Of a stretch of 6,429 bases of DNA, positions 1 through 4,626 are shown in pieces. Each line of letters starts with the position of its first letter. The first letter of the stretch is position 1. This DNA comes from Bacteroidota bacterium (GTDB taxonomy: Bacteria > Bacteroidota > Bacteroidia > Flavobacteriales > Flavobacteriaceae). The notes below the pieces were generated by a model. That model was not told the DNA's origin, made no database searches, and saw only the letters and a list, made by a program, of their open reading frames with translations. The DNA is taken from contig JAEWLD010000114.1 of NCBI GenBank assembly GCA_023393485.1, positions 1 to 6,429 on the forward strand, in the 5' to 3' direction. The translations under genes were made by a program, and so were the position numbers.

Positions 1-384
1 TCCCGATACATTGAGCGCAGTGATGAAATTGTCCGAAACATTGATGGTTTCCAGGTTGACCATGTTTGACACGTCAAGCGAGGTCAGCGACAGATAACTT
101 GCCTCAAGCGCGCGGAGATTGAGGAAACTCTTTATTCCTGTAAGATCCGTACTCGGTGCAGCCAGGTTCAGGCCATAAACTGTCTCGGCTTCCGTGAACT
201 GGATTTGGCCGTCGCCGTTGGTATCAATTGCGATGTAGTTGCCGTCGATATCTGTAGCAATGAATGAATCGACAGGGTTTGCTGTCAAAAGTTCAGCCTT
301 GAAAACAGCGTCGGGAATGTTTACAATCTGCGATTGCGCAGCAAAACCGGCCGACAGTAAAATGATTGCGTAAAAATTTTTCAT
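1..384 (-). CDS. Secreted EF-hand / leucine-rich-repeat surface protein, N-terminal part (cut by window edge)
   Basis: An open frame of 128 codons runs from an ATG at 384 to the window edge with no stop, so only the N-terminus is visible. Residues 1-19 form a signal peptide (MKNFYAIILLSAGFAAQSQ), so the protein is probably exported. Residues 54-65 (DTNGDGQIQFTE) match a 12-residue EF-hand calcium loop, with D, N, D, Q, I and E at loop positions 1, 3, 5, 7, 8 and 12. From about residue 81 leucine-rich repeats begin, with the pattern LTSLDVSNMVNLETINVSDN. This layout (signal peptide, IVNIPDAVF segment, EF-hand-like loop, LRRs) is typical of large flavobacterial surface proteins that often end in a type IX secretion sorting domain; that end is outside the window, so T9SS export is inference. 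I found no clear TAnnTTTG promoter upstream. The gene lies beyond the sucD terminator and is probably a separate unit. Its ligand and function are unknown. Confidence 0.85.
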   Translation of the reverse strand, partial: MKNFYAIILLSAGFAAQSQIVNIPDAVFKAELLTANPVDSFIATDIDGNYIAIDTNGDGQIQFTEAETVYGLNLAAPSTDLTGIKSFLNLRALEASYLSLTSLDVSNMVNLETINVSDNFITALNVSG

Positions 385-563
385 ATTTTCTTGATCGATG
401 AATAAATGTAGTGGTTTACAGATTTTACAAAGTGCAGGATTTCCATGTTTCGACCGTACGATGAAATGTAAATTCTATAACCGAAAACAGCCTAAGAACA
501 AAAAACCCGACTTGACGGACTTTTCCCGAGGTACAAACGCGCCGGACATCCGGCACCAATCAA

Positions 564-593
564 TAAAAAAAGCCCCGCAAAAAACGGAGCTTT
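564..593 (-). terminator. Rho-independent terminator of sucD
   Basis: Read on the minus strand, AAAGCTCCG, a 7-nt loop (TTTTTTG) and CGGGGCTTT form a 9-bp stem with one U-G wobble, followed directly by a T-run. The hairpin starts about 20 nt after the sucD stop codon. On the plus strand the same stem would contain a C-A mismatch and lack a proper T-tract, so it serves the minus-strand gene. Confidence 0.9.
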
Positions 594-614
594 ATATTTA
601 AAAAAATCAAATGG

Positions 615-1487
615 TTATCCCATCACTTCCTTTACTTTTTTGCCAATTTCAGCCGGCGAGTCAACCACGTGGATGCCGTTTTCACGCATGATGCGTTTTT
701 TTGCTTCAGCCGTGTCGTCGGCGCCGCCCACAATCGCTCCGGCGTGGCCCATTGTACGGCCTTTCGGCGCGGTTTCACCCGCAATGAACCCGATAACCGG
801 CTTGCGGTTCCCATCGGCTTTGATCCAGCGTGCGGCATCGGCTTCGAGTTGCCCGCCGATTTCGCCAATCATGATGATGCATTTGGTTTCAGGATCGTTC
901 ATCAAAAGTTCAACGGCCTCTTTTGTAGTTGTGCCGATGATCGGGTCGCCGCCAATTCCGATGGCGGTTGTGATTCCCAAACCTTGCTTGACAACCTGAT
1001 CAGCCGCCTCATAAGTCAGCGTTCCCGATTTTGATACGATTCCAACTGTTCCTTTTTTGAAAACAAAGCCAGGCATGATGCCCACTTTCGCTTCTTCGGG
1101 AGTGATTACGCCCGGGCAATTTGGCCCGATCAGGCGGCAGTTTTTGCTTTTGATATAGTTTGAGGCTTTAATCATGTCGGCTACCGGAATTCCTTCGGTG
1201 ATCGTGATGATGACCTTGATCCCGGCATCGGCGGCTTCCATGATCGCATCGGCTGCGAATGCCGGCGGCACGAAAATGATCGTCGTATCTGCGCCTGCTT
1301 TGTCAACAGCGTCTTTTACCGTATTGAATACCGGACGGTTCAAATGCTCCGTTCCGCCTTTGCCGGGCGTGACACCGCCAACGACATTTGTTCCGTATTC
1401 AATCATTTGCGAGGCGTGGAATGTACCTTCGCTTCCGGTAAATCCTTGTACGATAATCCTGGAATCCTTATTAACTAAAACGCTCAT
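615..1487 (-). CDS. sucD: Succinate-CoA ligase (succinyl-CoA synthetase), alpha subunit
   Basis: This is the alpha subunit of the cytoplasmic TCA-cycle enzyme that interconverts succinyl-CoA and succinate with phosphorylation of ADP or GDP. At 290 residues it is the usual full length. Seen in the sequence: the CoA-binding Rossmann segment GFTGSEGTFH at residues 15-24, GPNCPG at 121-126, the SKSGTLTYE segment at 152-160, and GRTMGHAGAIVGG with the phosphorylated active-site histidine at H248. The ATG at 1487 gives a start colinear with the family (MSVLVNKDSRIIVQGFTG). The beta subunit gene (sucC) is not in this window, so it must be encoded elsewhere; the alpha subunit alone is not expected to be active. 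The gene has its own promoter in the 82-nt upstream gap and ends at an intrinsic terminator, so it looks monocistronic despite sharing strand with the lipid A genes. Identification is secure. Confidence 0.98.
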   Translation of the reverse strand: MSVLVNKDSRIIVQGFTGSEGTFHASQMIEYGTNVVGGVTPGKGGTEHLNRPVFNTVKDAVDKAGADTTIIFVPPAFAADAIMEAADAGIKVIITITEGIPVADMIKASNYIKSKNCRLIGPNCPGVITPEEAKVGIMPGFVFKKGTVGIVSKSGTLTYEAADQVVKQGLGITTAIGIGGDPIIGTTTKEAVELLMNDPETKCIIMIGEIGGQLEADAARWIKADGNRKPVIGFIAGETAPKGRTMGHAGAIVGGADDTAEAKKRIMRENGIHVVDSPAEIGKKVKEVMG

Positions 1488-1519
1488 GGTTTAATTTTTT
1501 TATGGTTTTGAATGTTGTG

Positions 1520-1550
1520 CAAAAGTAAGTTTTGTTTTTGAATCGGCCAA
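1520..1550 (-). promoter_or_regulatory. Bacteroidota-type sigma-A promoter for sucD
   Basis: On the minus strand, TACTTTTG (1520-1527) matches the -7 consensus TAnnTTTG of Bacteroidota, and TTG (1548-1550) lies 20 nt upstream as the -33 element. The position predicts a short leader of roughly 25-30 nt before the sucD ATG. The leader is A/T-rich (AAAAAATTAAACC just before ATG) with no Shine-Dalgarno motif. This is a sequence match only; the start site is not measured. Confidence 0.75.
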
Positions 1551-1569
1551 TCGAATCGTCGAACAATCG

Positions 1570-1932
1570 TCAAGACGTCTGGCTCATCTGGAAACCGCGG
1601 AACAATTTGCCGTCCTTGATTTCCCAAATCACGATAAATGGTGCCAGGAGGATTTCCTCGCGCGGATTTTCAATCGTTTTGATGTAGTGATGATAACGTA
1701 TGGACACCGTATTTCCTTCGGCCAGCAAATGGCTGACTTTGATTCTTGAACGTGTGTAAGCCTTGCTCATCTCAGTGATGATTGAAATGATTTTTGCTTT
1801 GTCCATCTGTAAAAAACCTTTACTGCTGTTCCAGTCCAGCAGCACGTCGTCATGGAGGAACGACGCGGTCAAATCGGGATCGAGAAATACATCGGATTTA
1901 TAGAATTGTTCAACGGTCTTTTTTGGTGTCAT
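1570..1932 (-). CDS. NTF2/SnoaL-like small protein of unknown function
   Basis: A 120-residue protein with the pattern of the NTF2-like (SnoaL-type) cone fold: an N-terminal helix with TPKKTVEQFYKSD, a segment with HDDVLLDWNSSKGF (residues 27-40) where a short loop follows an acidic pair, an amphipathic helix DKAKIISIITEM, and C-terminal beta strands (HLLAEGNTVSIRYHHYI, ILLAPFIVIWEIKDGKLFRG). It has no signal peptide or membrane segment and is probably cytoplasmic. Members of this fold bind small molecules or act as isomerases, dehydratases or dimerisation modules; nothing here fixes a substrate. The ATG lies 14 nt after the lpxD2 stop, with no promoter or terminator between them, so the two genes are probably co-transcribed. 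Fold assignment is by pattern recognition and moderately sure; function is unknown. Confidence 0.8.
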   Translation of the reverse strand: MTPKKTVEQFYKSDVFLDPDLTASFLHDDVLLDWNSSKGFLQMDKAKIISIITEMSKAYTRSRIKVSHLLAEGNTVSIRYHHYIKTIENPREEILLAPFIVIWEIKDGKLFRGFQMSQTS

Positions 1933-1946
1933 CGTAGGGTATGCAT

Positions 1947-2876
1947 TTACTTTAGTTTGTCGAGAATCTCGGGAATGCGTTTGATATTGGCCATTTGCTT
2001 AAGCTTTTCGCGTGATTCCTCGATTGGTGTTCCGAAATAGGTTTTTCCGCCGGGAATTGATTTGGTCACGCCGGTTTGGCCCATGACAACGGCCTTCGCG
2101 CCAATTGTGATGCCGCTGGTCGTTCCGACTTGTCCCCAAAGCGTGACTTCGTCCTCAATGATCACGCAGCCCGCAATGCCGACCTGCGCCGCAAAAAGGC
2201 ATTTTTTGCCGATGATCGTATCGTGCCCGACATGGACTTGATTGTCGAGTTTTGAACCTTCGCCGATTGTAGTATCGCCGGTCACCCCGCGATCTATCGT
2301 ACAAAGCGCACCGATGCCGACATTGTCGTGAATCACCACACGCCCGCCCGAAAGCAATTGATCAAAACCTTCCGGCCGTTTTTTATAATAAAAGGCGTCA
2401 GCGCCGATGATTGTTCCCGACTGGATGATCACATTGTCACCGATAACGCAATGGTCATAAATCACGACATTCGCGTGGATCAGGCAGTTTTTCCCAATCC
2501 TGACATGGTTGCCAATGAACGAATTCGGCTGGATAATCGTGTCCTCGCCTATCGCCGCCGACTCCGAAATCGCCGCAGCCGATGGCCTGAACGGCCTGAA
2601 ATGATGTGTCAGCTTATTGAAATCGCGGAACGGGTCGTCCGAAATCAAAAGCGCCTTGCCCTTAGGACAGTCGACATCTTTATTGATCAGCACGATCGTC
2701 GCCGCCGAGTTGAGCGCCTTGTCGTAATATTTCGGATGATCAACAAAAACGATATCGCCCGGCTCAACCACATGGATTTCATTGATGCCGTGCACCTCAA
2801 ATCCCGGATCGCCAATAAAGCGGCAGCCGATAATTTCGGAGATTTCCTGGAGTGTATGTATTTTTGGGAACTTCAT
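1947..2876 (-). CDS. lpxD: LpxD-family acyltransferase paralogue (second LpxD)
   Basis: A 309-residue relative of UDP-3-O-(3-hydroxyacyl)glucosamine N-acyltransferase, which adds the N-linked 3-hydroxyacyl chain from acyl-ACP to UDP-acyl-glucosamine in lipid A synthesis. Residues 1-100 form the N-terminal uridine-binding-type domain. From about 101 to 285 there is a left-handed beta helix of hexapeptide repeats (for example [30 protein letters not shown]), then a short C-terminal helix. TIDRG (193-197) and [10 protein letters not shown] (210-219) match the LpxD core, with H218 at the catalytic-base position (H239 in E. coli). The second conserved histidine (H276 in E. coli, in VGIAGH of the LpxD at 6019-6429) is G255 here, inside [12 protein letters not shown]. 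So it may be a diverged LpxD with altered activity, or an acyltransferase for another nucleotide sugar. It follows efp and a long inverted repeat; its start codon lies 13 nt beyond the predicted stem. Confidence 0.88.
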   Translation of the reverse strand: MKFPKIHTLQEISEIIGCRFIGDPGFEVHGINEIHVVEPGDIVFVDHPKYYDKALNSAATIVLINKDVDCPKGKALLISDDPFRDFNKLTHHFRPFRPSAAAISESAAIGEDTIIQPNSFIGNHVRIGKNCLIHANVVIYDHCVIGDNVIIQSGTIIGADAFYYKKRPEGFDQLLSGGRVVIHDNVGIGALCTIDRGVTGDTTIGEGSKLDNQVHVGHDTIIGKKCLFAAQVGIAGCVIIEDEVTLWGQVGTTSGITIGAKAVVMGQTGVTKSIPGGKTYFGTPIEESREKLKQMANIKRIPEILDKLK

Positions 2877-2881
2877 GTTAA

Positions 2882-2934
2882 TTTGAAGATTTGAAAATTT
2901 GGAAATTTGAAAATTTGAAAATTTGAAAATTGGG
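2882..2934 (-). repeat. 8-nt tandem repeat, lpxD2-proximal arm of a long inverted repeat
   Basis: On the minus strand six 8-nt units follow CCC and two A: TTTTCAAA three times, TTTCCAAA, TTTTCAAA and TCTTCAAA. The first five units (2890-2929) are complementary to the units at 3019-3058, and GGG at 2932-2934 (plus strand) pairs with CCC at 3015-3017. The arm ends 13 nt before the lpxD2 start codon. Confidence 0.92.
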
Positions 2935-3014
2935 TTCGGACTAGCGGCACGATGGCTGTTTCATTTGAATGTCTAATCGAAGCGGGCAATATTGTTTTTA
3001 CGCAACACAATCAT

Positions 3015-3060
3015 CCCATTTCCAAATTTTCAAATTTCCAAATTTCCAAATTTCCAAATT
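3015..3060 (-). repeat. 8-nt tandem repeat, efp-proximal arm of a long inverted repeat
   Basis: On the minus strand this reads AA, then TTTGGAAA three times, TTTGAAAA, TTTGGAAA and TGGG. It begins within the efp stop codon, so the transcript enters the first arm as soon as efp ends. It faces the complementary arm at 2890-2934 across an 80-nt spacer (2935-3014) that holds no convincing gene. Confidence 0.92.
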
Positions 3061-3619
3061 AAACCCGCTCCATGTATTTTCCCGTCGCGGTCTCAATCTT
3101 GATCTTATCGCCTTCGTTGATGAACAACGGGACGTTTACAGTCGCTCCGGTTTCAACCGTTGCCGGCTTGGTCGCGTTTGTCGATGTGTTGCCTTTCACG
3201 CCGGGCTCGGAATAAGTCACTTCCAAAACAACCGATGCCGGCATGTCTACAGACAACGGCATTTCTGTCTCGGCGTTGATGATGACTTTTACGCTGGTGC
3301 CTTCTTTAAGCAAATCAGGCGCATCGAGGATCGCCTTATCCAGAACAATCTGCTCATAGGTCTCATTGTGCATGAAGTTATAGCTGTCACCTTCAGCATA
3401 GAGGAACTGATATTCGTGTGTTTCAACACGGACTTCGTCGATTTTATGGCCTGCCGAAAACGTATTTTCAAGCACTTTGCCGTTGGTAAGACTCTTTAAT
3501 TTCGTACGTACGAAAGCCGGGCCTTTACCTGGTTTTACGTGCAAAAACTCGATGATTTTGTAGATGTCGTGGTTGAATTTGATACACAATCCGTTGCGGA
3601 TGTCTGATGTACTTGCCAT
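3059..3619 (-). CDS. efp: Elongation factor P
   Basis: EF-P binds between the P and E sites of the ribosome and restores peptide-bond formation at polyproline stalls. The protein is 186 residues, the normal bacterial length, with three domains: an N-terminal KOW-like domain (about 1-63), a central OB domain (about 66-127) and a C-terminal OB domain (about 131-186). The tip of the N-terminal loop is KPGKGPAFVRTKL (29-41), with K32 at the position modified in many bacteria (K34 in E. coli). YNFMHNETYEQI (80-91) and TYSEPGVKGNTS (135-146) are family hallmarks. No modification enzyme (EpmA/EpmB or EarP) lies in the window; a lysine at the tip argues against EarP-type arginine rhamnosylation. It sits between lpxA and lpxD2 on the same strand, with repeat-filled gaps of 220 and 182 nt on either side. 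No TAnnTTTG promoter was found in the upstream gap. Confidence 0.97.
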   Translation of the reverse strand: MASTSDIRNGLCIKFNHDIYKIIEFLHVKPGKGPAFVRTKLKSLTNGKVLENTFSAGHKIDEVRVETHEYQFLYAEGDSYNFMHNETYEQIVLDKAILDAPDLLKEGTSVKVIINAETEMPLSVDMPASVVLEVTYSEPGVKGNTSTNATKPATVETGATVNVPLFINEGDKIKIETATGKYMERV

Positions 3620-3634
3620 TTGTAATTATTATAA

Positions 3635-3659
3635 ATTTTGAATTTTAAATTTTAAATTG
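3635..3659. repeat. Period-7 A/T repeat upstream of efp
   Basis: Three consecutive units ATTTTGA, ATTTTAA and ATTTTAA followed by a partial unit ATTG form a 7-nt tandem repeat that starts 16 nt upstream of the efp start codon. In the transcript this places an unstructured A/U-rich stretch in the efp leader, which suits initiation without a Shine-Dalgarno site; that effect is inferred. Confidence 0.8.
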
Positions 3660-3660
3660 T

Positions 3661-3770
3661 GGGGCGTTGCCTTCGGCCCGCGCTATCCGTTTCAATCTTT
3701 TAAAAGGTTTGCCTCCGCTGTCGCTCCGGCGAATCCTTTTAAAAGGATTTCCACTGCTATCGCTAACGCA
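3661..3770 (-). repeat. Dispersed-repeat-like intergenic element with two diverged 38-bp units and a palindrome
   Basis: Two adjacent units (3694-3731 and 3732-3769) share the layout AATC-TTTTAAAAGG followed by a segment ending GCTRTCGCT; about 16 of the 23 positions after the palindromic core agree. The second core, 3732-3749, is a perfect 18-nt palindrome (AATCCTTTTAAAAGGATT); the first (3694-3709) is imperfect. The flanking segments, CGCTATCCGTTTCAATC on one side and CTGCTATCGCTAACGC on the other, resemble from memory a short repeat common between genes in Flavobacterium genomes, but I cannot test this here. The element has no open frame of its own that looks real and lies in the probable lpxA-efp transcript. 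Confidence 0.65.
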
Positions 3771-3810
3771 AACTCCCCTAAACCGAACCCTCATTCGGCC
3801 AGACTATCAC

Positions 3811-3838
3811 TAATTGTCAATTATCAATTGTCAATTAA
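3811..3838. repeat. Period-7 repeat next to the lpxA stop codon
   Basis: Four tandem heptamers, TAATTGT, CAATTAT, CAATTGT and CAATTAA, end one base before the lpxA stop codon on the plus-strand map. They contain two exact copies of AATTGTCAATT (3812-3822 and 3826-3836). Confidence 0.88.
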
Positions 3839-3839
3839 A

Positions 3840-4625
3840 TCAATACGCTCCCGAATATCCCTTCATGATACCACGAGATGAGTTCCTAATAAAATCAAGG
3901 ATTTCATCGCGTTCGGGCGTGGCCTCAAACTCGCCCTCAATGATGCTGACGGCTTGTGACGTATTGTAATTTTTCTGGTACAGAATCCTGTAAATGTCCT
4001 GGATTTCCCGGATTTTCTCAGATGTGAAACTCCTGCGGCGCAGTCCAACTGAATTGATCCCAACATAAGACAGCGGTTCTTTCGCTGCTTTTGTATACGG
4101 CGGAACGTCCTTTCTTACGAGCGATCCGCCCGAAATCATCGCATGGTCGCCAATCTGAATGAACTGATGTACGGCTGCCAATCCGCCGATAATTGCAAAA
4201 TTGCCAACCGTTACATGTCCTGCCAATGCCACGCCGTTGACGATGATCGCGTTGTCGCCGATATGGCAGTCGTGCGCCACGTGCGCCGTAGCCATGATCA
4301 GGCAGTTGTTTCCAATTGTGGTCTGGCCTGAGGCAATCGTGCCGCGGTTTATCGTAACACATTCACGGATAGTACAATTGTCACCGATAATTGCAAGTGA
4401 TTCTTCACCGCCAAATTTCAAATCCTGCGGCACTGCCGAAATCACCGCGCCCGGAAAAATGTTACAATTTTTGCCGATGCGCGCGCCTTCCATGATCGTG
4501 ACGTTTGAACCAATCCATGTTCCGTCGCCAATGACAACGTTGTTGTGGATTGTCGTGAACGGCTCAATGACGACGTTCTTGGCTATTTTGGCGCCCGGAT
4601 GGACGTATGCTAACGGTTGGTTCAT
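3840..4625 (-). CDS. lpxA: Acyl-ACP--UDP-N-acetylglucosamine O-acyltransferase
   Basis: LpxA carries out the first step of lipid A synthesis in the cytoplasm, moving a 3-hydroxyacyl chain from ACP to the 3-OH of UDP-GlcNAc; it acts as a trimer. The 261-residue protein is the usual length. Residues 1 to about 185 form the left-handed beta helix with hexapeptide repeats; about 190-261 is the C-terminal helical domain (GLRRRSFTSEKIREI onward). The active-site segment AHVAHDC (114-120) holds H115 and H118, matching E. coli H122 and the catalytic H125; AGH (H137) and VHQF (H153) match the other two conserved histidines. The residue aligned with the E. coli acyl-length ruler G173 is G166, which leaves the acyl pocket open for long chains (inference). 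The start codon lies 1 nt after the lpxC/fabZ stop, so translation is probably coupled. No lpxB is present in the window. Confidence 0.97.
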   Translation of the reverse strand: MNQPLAYVHPGAKIAKNVVIEPFTTIHNNVVIGDGTWIGSNVTIMEGARIGKNCNIFPGAVISAVPQDLKFGGEESLAIIGDNCTIRECVTINRGTIASGQTTIGNNCLIMATAHVAHDCHIGDNAIIVNGVALAGHVTVGNFAIIGGLAAVHQFIQIGDHAMISGGSLVRKDVPPYTKAAKEPLSYVGINSVGLRRRSFTSEKIREIQDIYRILYQKNYNTSQAVSIIEGEFEATPERDEILDFIRNSSRGIMKGYSGAY

Positions 4626-4626
4626 A

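Noticed and set aside
541..554. Small inverted repeat GCCGGACATCCGGC downstream of the sucD terminator
   Set aside because: The stem is only 5-6 bp, with no T-tract on either strand; the hairpin at 564-593 already explains termination.
398..601. Plus-strand 67-codon frame between the LRR gene and sucD
   Set aside because: It runs through the sucD terminator hairpin, has low-complexity K/N/P-rich composition, no recognisable domain and no promoter or conserved start context; it looks like a chance frame.
2328..2894. Plus-strand 188-codon frame opposite lpxD2
   Set aside because: It lies entirely antisense to a well-supported LpxD-family gene and has arginine-rich, domain-free sequence typical of a shadow frame.
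2882..3060. Possible CRISPR array in the tandem repeat region
   Set aside because: Units are 8 nt with no spacers between them, and the two blocks are inverted relative to each other; this is a simple tandem repeat pair, not an array.
2969..3499. Plus-strand 176-codon frame across the repeat arm and opposite efp
   Set aside because: It reads through the tandem repeat ([13 protein letters not shown]) and is antisense to efp; no family resemblance.
3620..3839. Promoter for efp in the lpxA-efp gap
   Set aside because: I looked for TAnnTTTG on the minus strand with a TTG about 20 nt upstream and found no acceptable match; A/T-richness alone is not enough.
3657..3881. Plus-strand 74-codon frame through the repeat element between lpxA and efp
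   Set aside because: Its translation follows the repeat and runs into the lpxA 3' end antisense; repeats of this type often give such false short frames.
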